From NCBI GenBank assembly GCA_051453625.1, contig JBOZIK010000001.1, forward strand, positions 17,946,294-18,005,645: 59,352 bases of DNA, read 5' to 3'. The notes below the pieces were generated by a model. That model saw only the letters and a list, made by a program, of their open reading frames with translations. It was not told the DNA's origin and searched no databases. Each line of letters opens with the position of its first letter. Position 1 is the first letter of the stretch. The DNA comes from Welwitschia mirabilis (lineage: Eukaryota > Gnetophyta > Gnetopsida > Welwitschiales). Of the stretch, positions 1-11,879 are shown piece after piece. Both the position numbers and the translations under genes were made by a program.

Positions 1-5
1 CTCCT

Positions 6-191
6 TTGAAGAAATCCCCTTCTGAAACCCCAAAAGCAACATCTCTAGATGAGACTCTTTCATATTTGAAATGGATTAACTCTCGCACCAGGCGTATGAA
101 AGAAGCATTCATAGCAACTAAATATGACACTGTGAATACCTCAGCTAAAGGTACTAATTCTGTTCATACTGGTGGAGATAAAGAAAATTGA
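6..191 (+). pseudogene. C-terminal end of an unidentified ORF upstream of a Copia 3' LTR
   Basis: This is a short open frame of about 60 codons ending in TGA. It is cut by the left edge of the window, so its true start is unknown. The peptide is hydrophilic and Ser/Thr/Lys-rich. In another frame the DNA just after the stop encodes a run of Glu (about 195-235), suggesting that an acidic tail was frameshifted. It lies about 870 bases upstream of a polypurine tract and 3' LTR, the place where Sirevirus elements often carry an extra ORF after pol. That context is the only basis for linking it to the retroelement; I recognise no domain. Confidence 0.3.
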
Positions 192-813
192 GAAGAGGAA
201 CCTAAAGAAGAAGAAGAAGAAGAGGAAGAATCAGATTAAATCCTTCTTTTTTTTTTTAGATCATAGTTGTGTTGTTCTCTCTTTTGCTTTTGTTATCAAA
301 AAGAGAGATTTTTGCTTGTTAGTGAAATTTTTTCTTCAGATGTATGCTCTTGATAAGCATTTCTTTTTTTCTTTTTTAGTTTGAAACTTTGTAATGGTTT
401 ATTTTGTTAATAAAATCTAGTTTTATATTTGAGCTAAATTCTTGCATTATTTTGGTATTTTGAGTACAATATATTTAGAACAGAATTAAAATTATCATCT
501 CAATTGAAAATGAGTTAAATTTTTTTTGAGTGCTTTTTCGATCATATTTTGCATTATCATTTGGTATTATATTGTATTCTCAAAGGATGTCATTTAAATA
601 TGTAATTCATAAGTGTTTTTTATCATTACTTTTGGTAAAATTATTTGCATATTCAAAACTTATCTCATTTAAAAGCCCTAAAAAAATTTTTGTCTATTCA
701 AAATGCCTAAATATGTTTCAAAATGTTGTCTTATCGTTATTTATTATTTGGTATCAACATAGGAAAAGAGAATATGATTGATAGTTATAACTATTTATCT
801 AGATTTTATTTTA

Positions 814-1061
814 TTTGCCATTAATGTCAAAGGGGAAGAAATAATGGTAGTGTTCTTTCAAAAGTCTTTTTTAAGATATTGAGATATTGGACTTTTAAAT
901 GTTTATATATTTTACTCCTTGCTTGAATGTATATTTGCCTTGATGTAAGGGGGAGTTTTTATTTTTAAATGTGTGCCTAAAAGTATTTACTGAATAAGTT
1001 TAAATTATTTTAGATTTTTTAAAATTACTTAATTGTTTGCCATCAATATCAAAGGGGAAGA
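814..1061 (+). other. Duplicated polypurine tract of a Sirevirus-like Copia element
   Basis: Two near-identical blocks, at about 814-839 and 1035-1061, each read tttgccat, then a short spacer, then tcaaaggggaaga. The second ends directly at the TG of the LTR (1063). A polypurine tract next to the 3' LTR primes plus-strand DNA synthesis. Multiple upstream tracts are a known trait of Sireviruses, so this duplication supports that assignment. Confidence 0.7.
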
Positions 1062-1062
1062 T

Positions 1063-2342
1063 TGTTAGATTATACTTGTCAATTGATGTTAAAATAATTT
1101 CTCTGGTGTAGTGTAAATTATTACATATTATGTGTAGATGAAATTAAGTTTTACAGGTGAAACATTTAGATCAAAATGCACTAGAGAAACTACTCAATCA
1201 TGTTTACCTCCAGTGGGGGTCAACCATTTTAAAGAGGTCGACCAACCTGTGATCTCAAGAATCAATAGTCCTAGACTGATAGGAAAGGGGTCAACTGGAT
1301 ATTCATGGGGTTAACCAAATTTAAGAAGCTGATAGTCAAGTTCCAGACTGAGAGGAGAGGGGTCGACCAGATTTTCATGAGGTCGATTGAACCTAAAAAG
1401 CTAATAGTCCATAATTTCAAACTGAAATACAAGAGGTCGACCAGACCCAAGATGGGGTCGATCAAGTTCTCATGAGGTCAACCAAATTTTTATGGGGTTA
1501 ACTGGATGGTGCAGAAAAGCAAAAGTTATAAACATTATGTATTCATTACCTAGCCATTACCTAGCCATTTTATAGCCATTTATAGCCATTGAAAACGCAA
1601 TTCATTTGTAATAAATCCTAGTAATCCTCCATTATAAATAACTAGATAAGAGATGACTTAGAGATCTTTTGGTACTTTTCTAAATCAGTATATTCATTGT
1701 GGATCTGAAAGATCAAGTAGTGTTTTTCATTGGCACGTCATTGTATAGATTCATATCTGATTGAGGAGATCTATTCTTGGCAAAAGAACTTTACTCAGAA
1801 TTAGATCTAAGGACTTCATCATTGTCTTCTATTGGAGAAGAGCTTCATTCATTATAATGATACTAAATGTGTGATATCAGAGCTACCAAGGCTGCATTAC
1901 ATCACTTCTATTTGACTTCAAATGTTGAAACTTAGCCTATAAATATCCATTGTTAAAGGTTAAGACTTAGCCTACAAAAGTCCAGTGTTAAGGTTGAGAC
2001 TTAGCTTGTAAAATTCTGCTTGTAAGGGTTACAGGTGAACCTGACAAAACCTATGGAGTAACAGAGATCCGAGATCAAGCTTGGGAGAAGCTGATTATCA
2101 AGAGTGGAGTGGGGGAGTTCCCAAACCACTATAAATCCTGTGTGTATTAAAATTGATAGTTTATGTTTTTCTATCTATTGATTTCATTACTATTAGTTTT
2201 ACATTCTTGTATGCACATTATTAATTCCATTATTTCTTTATGTAAACTGTGCATAGATAGATTTAATTATCTTTTAGACATAAATTTTTAAAAGAACCTA
2301 TTCACCACCTCACCTTTTCCTTTAGGGTTCTCGATCCTATCA
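1063..2342 (+). mobile_element. Copia (Sirevirus-like) 3' LTR, family A copy 1
   Basis: The LTR starts TGTTAGATTAT right after the polypurine tract and ends GATCCTATCA, giving TG...CA termini. It is about 1.28 kb long. A second copy lies at 2967-4282 and an inverted third at 30824-32381, sharing both ends. A block of GGTCGACC-type motifs fills about 1207-1500. A TATA-like box (TATAAATA) is at 1633-1640. A stretch resembling the initiator tRNA-Met primer-binding site lies inside it at 1872-1887, which is odd for an LTR. The upstream internal region (1-1062) belongs to the same element; its 5' half is outside the window. Confidence 0.8.
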
Positions 2343-2966
2343 CTTGTAAGGATGTGTTTCAAGGAATTTGAAGAGGGTTATTAGGTGTATGAAGTTAATG
2401 AGTAATGATGAAATGATGAAGGACATTCAAAATAAGATAAAGGATAAGGATCAAAGGATCATGAATACGAAGTGAAGGGTGAAGAATAAAGATTATAAGG
2501 GATGAAAGAAGGCATGAGATCAAAATCTTACGAGTTTTTATAAGGATTTTGAAATTAAAAGTTGTATAGGATATGGATGGAATTGAGGATATTCTTCAAA
2601 GGACTACCTATTATTAAAAGGTTCTAGAGGTTATGATTAGTATGAGTTACATTGAAGCTAATCCCCTAGAGTTTGTTTTGGTCTAATGAAATCTCCTACA
2701 GTTCACTTAAGTCAATTATCATTATGAAAACTATAGGAATAGATAGATTAAAGATTGGAAGATGATTGAAATGGATTCAATGCCCGACTCATGGNNNNNN
2801 NNNNNNNNNNNNNNNNNNNNNNNNNNNNNNNNNNNNNNNNNNNNNNNNNNNNNNNNNNNNNNNNNNNNNNNNNNNNNNNNNNNNNNNNNNNNNNACACCC
2901 TTCCCCTTCAACAACTCGCCTACTGGATCGGCTGACTCGACTTGCTTTTCTCTATTTGCTATGCTT
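2343..2966. other. Unassigned AT-rich spacer with a 100-base gap
   Basis: This sequence lies between the two family-A LTR copies and is interrupted by 100 N at 2795-2894. I see no coding potential; open frames here are created by the gap. A stretch rich in aagg/gatg words (2340-2560) recalls no known family. Confidence 0.5.
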
Positions 2967-4282
2967 TGTTATATTATATTTGCCACTTGATGTCAAACTA
3001 ATTTCTCTGGTGTAGTGCAAATTATTACATGTTGTGTGCAGATGAGATTGAGTTTTGCAGGTGAAAGATTTAGACCAAAATGCACTAGAGAAACTACTCA
3101 GGTATGCTTACCTCCAGTGGGGGTCGACCGGATTCTAAAGGAGTCGACCGCACCTGAAGCAGTCGCAAAGAAATGAACTAAACCTAGAGGGGTCGACCGG
3201 ATTATAAAGGGGTCGACCGGATTATAAAGGGGTTGACCGAACTGTGATCTCAAGAACCAATAGTCCCAGACCAAGAGGAAAGGGGTCAACCGAATATTCA
3301 TGGGGTCGACCGAATTTTCATGGGGTCAACCAGACTTGAGAAGCTGATAGTCCATAGTTCTAGACCGAGAGACAAGGGGTCGACCAGACCTAGGATAGGG
3401 TCGACCAAGTTCTCATGGGGTCGACCGGATTTTTGTGGGGTCGACTGGACGGTGCAGATAAGCAAAAGTTATAAACGTTACGTATCCATTACCTAGCCGC
3501 TACCTAGCCGTTTTCTAGCCGTTTATAGCCATTGGAGATGCAATTCATTTGTAATAAACCCTAGTAACCCTCTGTTATAAAAAGCTAGGCAAGAGATGAC
3601 CTAGAGATCTTTTGGCACTTTTCTAAATCAGCATATTCATTGTGGATCTGAAAGATCAAGTAGTGTTTTTCATTGGCACATCATAGTATAGATTCATATC
3701 TGATTAAGAATATCTATTATTGGCAAAAAGAAATTCACTCAGAATCAGAACTAAGAACTTCATCATTGTATTCTATTAGAGAAGAGCTCCATTCATTTTA
3801 CTGATACTGAACATGTGATATCAGAGCTACTAAGGCTGCATTGCATTACTTCTATTTAACTTTAAAGGTTGAGACTTAGCCTATAAAATTCTGTTGTTAA
3901 AGGTTGAGACTTAGCCTACAAAATTCCAGTGTTAAGGTTGAGACTTAGCATGTAAAGGTCTGTTGGGAAGGGTTATAGGTGAACCTGGTAGAACCTGCAG
4001 AGTAACAAAGAACTTCGATTAAGGTTGAAAGAAGCTGATCATGAAGAGTGGAATAGGAGAATTCTTGAACCACTATAAATCCTGTGTGCATCTAAACTGG
4101 TAGTTTATGATTTATCCTCTTTTATTTTAGTTTTTCATTTCTCATATGTTCATTCTTGATTTCTTTATTTTTATATGTAAGTGATGATGAAATTATCTAA
4201 ATGTGTTTTTGAGTCTAAGTTTTTAAAAGAAACTATTCATCTCTTCCCATCCCCCCTCCTTTTATGGTTCTCGATCCTATCA
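2967..4282 (+). mobile_element. Copia (Sirevirus-like) LTR, family A copy 2
   Basis: This is a direct repeat of the LTR at 1063-2342, aligned over its whole length from TGTTATATTAT to GATCCTATCA. It keeps more intact CpG than copy 1: many GGTCGACC units remain in 3117-3454, where copy 1 has GGTCAACC or GGTCGATC. A TATA-like box (TATAAAAA) is at about 3576-3583. There is no polypurine tract before it, no primer-binding site after it and no obvious flanking duplication (tgctt versus ccatc). It therefore looks like a solo LTR, or the product of recombination with copy 1. Confidence 0.8.
3117..3454 (+). repeat. Array of GGTCGACC palindromes inside the LTR
   Basis: About a dozen units of the form GGGGTCGACC plus a short A/T-rich spacer recur at irregular 15-40 base spacing. 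The octamer GGTCGACC is its own reverse complement and has a central CpG. Decayed units read GGTCAACC or GGTTGACC, as expected from C-to-T change on one strand or the other. The same array is present in copy 1 (about 1207-1500) and on the opposite strand in copy 3 (about 31610-32220). Confidence 0.85.
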
Positions 4283-5249
4283 CCATCTGCATCATCATAA
4301 CTGTGAAATCCTTTCCTTTTAAGAATGCTATGCAGACCATGTAGACAAAGTAGAATGCCATGCTCTTATTACACATTGTGGCATCCTTCATGCTACAATA
4401 AATTCCATTCACTTATAGCCATGATTCCCCATAAATACATACTCTCCATGGACAAATGTAGAGGATGCATGCATTCTACTGAATAACATCATTTAGACTA
4501 CAATGTAGCCCTCCATAAGTGATTATTACTTTTACTTCAAAAATTTAAAACTAGATTTCTAGTTTGGGGATAGTGTGGTGGATCCAATTTTGCATAGATC
4601 TTTTATCTAATCATCAAATTTAGGCACAGGTTCATCATTTCATTCATTTTAATAGGAAATAATGCAGAAGGGTTATCCCATTTTTGTTTCTATTAATAGA
4701 AGAGAAGGAAGACTTAGATAAAATAGAAGTGGTACAATTATACATCAAGCTGATCATGATTAGAATCGAAGGTGACCCAATCAAAAATAGTACATATAAA
4801 CATGTTCCAAATGATGAGGAGCCCTGGTAATCACCAGCAAGTAAGTAAAGATAAGAAGCATCTAAGAATGCAATGAGATTATGAAGATCAGATGTATCTA
4901 GGAATGTAATAAGACCATGCAACATCACCTATAAAATTCAATGGATAGAATAATAAATGATGCAGATTAGAGTGTCTGTAGCCTTAGCACTACTACCTCT
5001 CACATTTTTTTTCATTCTTTCATTCTATATATCGTTGATGGATCTGATCTAAACTCCTCTTAAGTTTCGCTATGAAACTGACTTATGAACTTCTGCAAAA
5101 TCTAAGTTCTTCTAATTTCTTTCATTCTACCTGTGACATCACAAAAATGTCCCATCTAAAGTATGATTAGAACTTAATACTCATAATGCTTCCTTAGCAC
5201 ACACCTTAATGCAAGAAATTGCATGTGCTCCAATGTAGTAGGGTGCTAC
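4283..5249. other. Unassigned AT-rich spacer
   Basis: I see no gene or recognisable repeat family. The one longer open frame (4644-4928, minus) has no domain and poor coding character. The sequence separates a Copia LTR from the truncated 5' LTR of a Gypsy element; the missing start of that LTR may have been lost here. Confidence 0.5.
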
Positions 5250-7784
5250 AAATTTATTTTAAGATCCTAACATAGTGATGTAATATTACATTAGGCTATT
5301 ATTTATGATTTTCATAAACTTATGTTATAAAAGATTATTCCCTCTTATTGGCTCAGGATGTGTAAAGGTATGAGGGGTCTCTTATTCTTGGTGAATAAGG
5401 TGACTAATGGATGATCATGAATAAGTAACCAAGGGATTTACTATTAAAAAGGAGGGGGAAAACATTAAATACCGATGTTTGTTTTGTATTACTACACATA
5501 ATACTATATTTTTAATAAATTATGAATTAGGTCAATATTTTTAGGGGTAAAAGTCTATTCCTCAAATATTGTTTTTAGGCTAGTACTCCTTCATGATAAT
5601 CCTAAGGCTCAATGTAAATGCTTTGTGCATTGATTTTTCTTTCTATATTAACTTGTATTAGTGATATTTAGTTAATATGTAAAAATAATTAGTTTATCTA
5701 GTATATTTATTATTTTACTAATTCAAATTATTACATAACTATTTGTAGAATCTTTACTATAATTTTATAGTGAAATTTAAATTTCCAGAATAGAGGCATA
5801 GGTTAAGAATACCATAGCTCATTAAATAATAGTTATAAATTACTAAATTTTTTCATATAAGTCTAGTATTATGTTATGATCGTGAAAATTTAAAAACAAT
5901 AATTTTTCTTATTCATAATAATATTTAAGAAAATTATTTATGAAACTAGATTAGGAACTAATTACAAAAATAAGTAAGCAATTAATTTACATTTTTAAAA
6001 CTAACCATTAAGCTGGCTAAAAACTTGAGCACTATAAATAGTAGAAAATTAAATATTCTTTTCAAAATATTTTGAATCATATAAAAACTCAAAGTATTTT
6101 GAAATCTGTGATCATTCTAGTGTTTATGATAGGGTTATAATTTTAGAAAATTTGATAGTTTTTAACCAATCATGACCTTAAATATAATATTTTTAGAATT
6201 CAAAAATCACTTAAATTAGTTTCTAAGGACCCTATTATGCATTTAATATATGAAAAACTACTATACTTTTTTTCTTCATTATTAATAAATTTTTAATTAT
6301 AGTATCTTCTTATAGCCCAAAAACATTATAATTAATGTCTTAAATTATAGAAAATTTATTAAATAAAATGATATAGGTAATTTAACTACATAAGATATTT
6401 TTTATTAGTAACCTTATGTTACATTACTTAAGAATAATATTTGTTAGGATAAATAATTCTTTTACTTTTTTCTTTTATCTTAGTTTGATTATGCATGCTT
6501 ATAAGGGTTTTCACCTTAGTAGTTTAAGTAATATGATTAGTCCTTAATTTATCACTTTTTTCCTCACTTATCACATAACCATATGAGTCTTGGATAAGAT
6601 TTATATCTTAATAACCAAGCTTGAGCTATACTTTTTTTTTTTTTTTTTTTTTTTTGAAATCTTCGTTGCATATACCCATGGATATTTTCATATGATAATA
6701 AAAGAAGGATTTTAGGATTAGCATAGCTCTAGGTATGGATTAGTTTCTTTAAGGATAATATTAATATGCAATTTGATACATTTTGAATATTTTGATTATT
6801 CTTAGAAAAAATGAAAAGAACATTTTTTTAATTTATATTTTCATTACTATAATCTTGAATATAAAGATGTTCTAGTATGCTTATTTTCTATTTTCTATGA
6901 CTGTTTCTAAACATTAACTCAATAATGATTAGACTTATTATAACTAAGTAAATTATTCCTTAAATATCCACATCAGTTAGATTATATGCATGCATTTGTG
7001 TGGTGTATTGATCGAATGAAACTAAATAAAGATAATCCTAAAAATGATCATTCTCGTATTTGAATTTCATGACCAAGGTAGGTTGCATTGTATTCTTTTT
7101 ATAATATGCTTCTAAAAGTAAATTTGATCACCACTCTCCTATCCTACCTATGTATGAACTTCATCTTAATATCCTATGCTCTTAACATTAATGGATCACA
7201 TTCTTCCATCTAGAGATGTCTCAAGAAAGCAAGGATTATTTGTAAGCATGCATCCATCTCATGCAGTACTTGTCACTTGTATTTAAGGTATATCAAGGTG
7301 ATATGTAAGTCTATAAGTTCAGCTCATTCATGTTTGTATAGTTTAAAACCTAAAGTAGAATCAACTTGCATCTAGAGGATGGTCTGATATCAAGCTAAAA
7401 TGCCACTAATAGCAGTTGTAGCCTACTATTATATTAGTTAAGTATTATCCTCAAACTTATCCATATATGTTTTAGAATAAGTTTACATATGCTCAACTAT
7501 TTATAACATATTTCTCTATGTAATAAAAAACCAGGAAGAAATAGAAGGCATAACCTTATGATATCACTATTGTTTATTAAATAAATAACCTATAAATTAA
7601 TTATAGGTAAATATATGATAATAATATGATTTATTTTTCTTATAATATAAAAATACTAACAAATAGACAAGTAAATATTGATCCCACATTTCATCGTATC
7701 TATTAGTTAATAATATTAAAGAAGAAAGGAAGGAAAGAAGGGGAAAATATACTTAATGAGAGAAAGAAAATTTAGAATGTTACA
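5250..7784 (+). repeat. Truncated 5' LTR of the Gypsy element
   Basis: It aligns with the 3' LTR from about 14318 onward, ending in GTTACA at 7784. About 1.08 kb present at the start of the 3' LTR (13235-14318), including the TATA box at about 14107, has no counterpart here. The 5' copy has therefore lost its U3 promoter. It contains a 25-base poly-T run near 6631-6655. Divergence from the 3' LTR is considerable, indicating an old insertion. Confidence 0.75.
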
Positions 7785-7787
7785 TAA

Positions 7788-7803
7788 TGATATCAAAGTT
7801 CTA
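7788..7803 (+). other. Relic primer-binding site (initiator tRNA-Met type)
   Basis: Three bases after the LTR end the sequence reads TGATATCAAAGTTC. This resembles the usual plant primer-binding site complementary to the 3' end of initiator tRNA-Met, differing at three positions, all transitions consistent with cytosine deamination. Position and similarity together support the call. Confidence 0.55.
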
Positions 7804-8999
7804 GATTAACTTAAGTAATACCTATATTAAGAACTTATAAATTTATGAAAAAATAAATCTAGTCATATATTTAATAACCTTTCTTCCTAATAATCATAAG
7901 ATGGGTTATAACCATAATAATCTTAATTCCTAGTATCTATAAAGTTAATTATATTCCTAACATTTCTAAACCTTAAATAAAATCAATTATATTCTTTATA
8001 ATACTATATTCCATGATAATCCTAACTCTTATATAGGCATGAATTTAATCATATGTCCCAACAGTCATGAATTTGATTACCCTACTCTCTAAAAGAATAT
8101 TAAATCACATCCATGTTAATTTCAATAATTATAAATATTAGACTAGTAATTTTCTTATCATCTTAATAATCCTAGAAGTTAATTATAAGTTGATAGTTTC
8201 AAGGTATTTATAAGGTTAACTATAACCCCAACTTCTAGATGATTATTATGTTAATCATATTCATGATAATTCTAAATTCTTAAACAACCTTAAAAGGATG
8301 ATGAATTCAAGTCACTAAAAGCTTTACTACCTTACAACTATAGATAATAATCATTTAGAATAATTATGATTATCTTAATAATTTAGAACAATAACCTTAT
8401 GTGATTTTTCAAAGAGCTTAACATTTTGCAAGAAATATAAATACATAAAATTATGTCTTATAATTAGATACCCTTGCAAATAATCAAACCTCTGACCAAG
8501 TTATTTATCTTGACTTATATGATTACATAACCTTAAAGTAAGACTCCAAATTCATAACTTCTAAACCTACTAAATCTTATCTATTTAAAATAAAAAATGG
8601 GATAAACTTTATTATGTATAAATTAGGACTAATTACTTCCTAATAATAACCATATCCTTCCTAAGATCATAAAAATATTTCTAAGTTTAACCTTTATTAA
8701 TATTTTTCCTATTCTCAAACAAAATCTTATAATAATTTCCACTTCTTTCAGATGTCTTGTCATCATTAGTTAAACCTTAAAGCCAAGTCAGTTGCATTAA
8801 CTAATAAAGACCAAGAGAATTTACAATAACATTAGTAATCTAATGATGAAAATAAAACCCGATTCAACCTTAATCTAGAGCATTAATAAATGCATTCATG
8901 TAATTTCTATTACAAGTAGTAAATAAAGGTCAAACTCACAAGTAAATAACGATGTTAGTTAACCTAATGAAGTGGGTATGAGAAAATTAATTCAAATTT

Positions 9000-9820
9000 T
9001 TATTAAGCTAAACTTACCAAAGTTTATAGGAGGTTCAAACCCATCCAAAGTAGAAACATTAATAAGTGATGTTAAAAAGGTTATAGGTACTTTAGGACAT
9101 GATAAATACAAAAAGGCTTCTTTACCTATTTATATGTTATAAGGAAAAGTAACCTATGATGAAAATGAAAATGATTAAGTTAGTAGATTCAGAAATTTCA
9201 TGGAGGAAATTTCAGCACATCTTTAAGGATAAGTATATTACGAAGTTCCATATTCATTAGAAAGGTACAAAATTCTACAATTTAAGACAAACCCATAATT
9301 TAAAGATCACATATTATGAGTGAAAATTTGTAGAATTATTAAGATATTTATCATATATGCATCTAGATTAAGAAGCTAAAGAAAATTTCTTTATTCATAT
9401 TCCTCTTCCTTTTGTTGCTACCAAGGTATCCATGTTTCAACCTAAGAATTTAGCAGAGGCTATAGAAAAGGAAAAGACTGTAGAATAGAACTAACATAAA
9501 TAATCAAAAATTATGAAAAGAATTCCTACATGGAGACATATCCTTAAACAAAACCAATCAAAAATGTCTTATTCAAATAAGAATTAACACTTCAATAAAA
9601 ATAATATCAATAGAAATAATAATAGAAATAGTAATTTTAATCAATCTAAGAAGGCTTTGTTGGGAAAAAAAAGGAATGTTCCTAATCAAAGCTATGTAAG
9701 TAATTCACCTTAAAGATTCAATTTCAAATAAATTCCTAGTTAGTATTAGTACCAAAACTAGTATAATAATGAAGATAAATGCTTCTAATGTAAGGGAAAT
9801 CCTAAAGTGAAATAATGTTC
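9000..9820 (+). pseudogene. Gypsy gag remnant with decayed zinc knuckle
   Basis: Conceptual translation across several frames recovers a gag capsid pattern: an LPKFIGGSNPSKVE-like start at about 9015, a W-R-K-F...F-K-D-K-Y-I block at about 9200-9240, and a region like FAEV/LAEAIEKEK at about 9450-9475. A degenerate zinc knuckle (C-F-stop-C-K ... C) is at about 9776-9820. Gag forms the virus-like particle in which reverse transcription takes place. There are many in-frame stops (TAA/TAG), as expected from methylated-C decay. Confidence 0.7.
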
Positions 9821-9939
9821 AATATATAGGAGAGACCCCCTAAATAACAACCAAAAAATCCTCAATGATCAAAAAGCATTCCTTAATCAATAAGACAACT
9901 TCAAGTAGTAGTAAATAATCAAATAGTATAATTTTAAAT

Positions 9940-11250
9940 CTATATCATAAAAGTAAGACTTTAATTAATAATGAAGAAGTAATTATTTTATTTAATGACA
10001 TAAAAACTCATTATGTCATATCTACTAGGATTATTGTAAGAGAAAAATTATCTTATGCTCTAATTAAGGAATGCATAGATCCAGCAAATGGGTCCATGTT
10101 GAAGGTCAATTAGCAAGTCCAAAATTGTACTTTATCTATAAGCAAGGAATATTTTTAGATACAACCAATTTTTATTAACTTAGGAAAATATGACATTAAT
10201 TTGAGTATGAATTGATTGATATAGAAAAGAGAACTTATAAATTAGGAAAAGCATTGAGTAGAAATGATCAATCATGACCAAAGACTAATTTTTTAAGATC
10301 ATGACAAATTAGTAGTGGATAATTTAATAAAAAGTATATAAAATGAGAAATTAAGAGGGGATTACTATTTTATATGTTATACCTAAAATCAATTAGCTTA
10401 AAGGAAGGAAAAACTTGATTATAGAATATACCAACAATTCATGAATATCTCAATGTATTTACAACAAAATTACCAAGAATGAAATTACTTCAGAAAGTTG
10501 AGTTTTCTATTAAATATATGCTAGGAATCTAATTAGTTTCTAAGGCACCATATAAAATGTCTCCTATAGAAATGAAAAATTAAAAATTTAGATTGAAGAA
10601 CTCTTATAAAAAATTTTAATTTATCCTAGTATATAACCATGGGAAGCACTTGTATTATTTGTAAAAAAGAAATACTAAGATTATACATTGATTATAGATA
10701 GTTAAATAAGATTAACATTAAGATTAAGTATGTGCTACCAAGAATAAATGACCTTTTTAATTAGCTCAAGGAAACTAAGATACTTTCAAAAGTTGATATG
10801 AAATTTAGATATCATTAAATTTGAATTAAAAAAGAAGATATTCATAAAATAATATTTAGAATTTATTATAAGCATTACATGTTCACTATTGTGCCTTTTA
10901 GTTTAACTAATACCCTTATAGTATTTATGAGTCTTATGAATTACATATTTCAACCACATCTTAATTCCTTTGTAACAATATTTATTGATGGTATCCTCAT
11001 TTATTCCGAGACCTATAAAAAGTATAAGGAACACTTAAGAATAGTATTATAAACTTTATGAAATTATCAATTATATGATAATATGGAAAATTTCCCTTTT
11101 GGAAGGAATCCATTCAATTTCTAGGTCATTTAGCATCCAAGGAAGGTATTTGAATTGATCAAAATAAAGTTAGAGTAATTTTGAAATGGAAAACACCTAT
11201 AAATATTACTGAGATTGGAAGTTGTCTTGGTCTTATTGGGTACCATTGTC
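9940..11250 (+). pseudogene. Gypsy protease and reverse transcriptase remnant
   Basis: A weak retropepsin-like stretch (about 10000-10240) precedes a clear RT. RT motifs seen are PWEALVLFVKKK (about 10630-10670), LPRINDLFN (about 10738), KVDMKFRYH (about 10790-10815) and PFSLTN (about 10895). The catalytic box reads F-I-D-G at 10981-10992 instead of F-I-D-D, so an essential aspartate is lost. FLGHLASKEGI follows at about 11120-11155. The order and spacing match Ty3/Gypsy RT. Stops interrupt every frame. Confidence 0.85.
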
Positions 11251-11329
11251 AATTCATCTTCAACTGCCCTAAGATAGCTTCTCTATTAACAAGCCTTTTA
11301 AACAAAAATAAAAATTGTAATGGATAGAA

Positions 11330-11770
11330 AAATGTCAATAGTTATTTAATCATCTTAAAGAATGCTTACCTAGGGCTCTAGCCTTAGTAATACTAGATGA
11401 TTCAAATATCTTTTTAGTTTATACTGATTCATTTGGAGAAAATCTTAGAATAGTTCTTGAATAAAATAAAAAAGTAATAGCTTATAAATCAAAACAACTT
11501 AAAAATCATGAGAGAAATTATTCTATTCATGATCATGAATTAGCTATAATAGGTTTTTCTTTAAATTTGCGAAAGCATTATTTCTATGATGTAAAGTTTC
11601 AAGTTTGGACAGATCATGATATTCTAAAATATGCTTTTACTTAACTAAATTTAAATCTTATGTTAAAAAGATAGATGAAATTTTTATGTGATTTTAATCT
11701 AGATATTTTATATCATGAAGGTAAGGGAAATAAGGTTACAAATGATCTTAGTAGATGAGGTTATCTTAAA
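11330..11770 (+). pseudogene. Gypsy RNase H remnant
   Basis: Directly downstream of RT, the translation gives LVYTDSFGENLR (about 11417-11450), then VIAYKSKQLKNHE(R)NY (about 11480-11520), HDHELAIIGF (about 11525-11555), the WTDHDILKYAFT block (about 11610-11640) and LYHEGKGNKVTNDLSR (about 11710-11757). These are the conserved RNase H landmarks of Ty3/Gypsy elements, which remove RNA during minus-strand synthesis. This is one of the better preserved parts of the element, with only a few stops. Confidence 0.85.
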
Positions 11771-11879
11771 TTACTTATTTTAGAGAGATAGAAAAATGAT
11801 GAAATTATCAAAAATTAAAGAACTAATTATAAAAATCAATATATTTTTAGAGAATCTTAGTATTAATTTAGATGGTATT

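Noticed and set aside
3117-3454. CRISPR-like array
   Set aside because: Units are irregular, the spacers are related to each other, and the array lies inside an LTR present in several copies.
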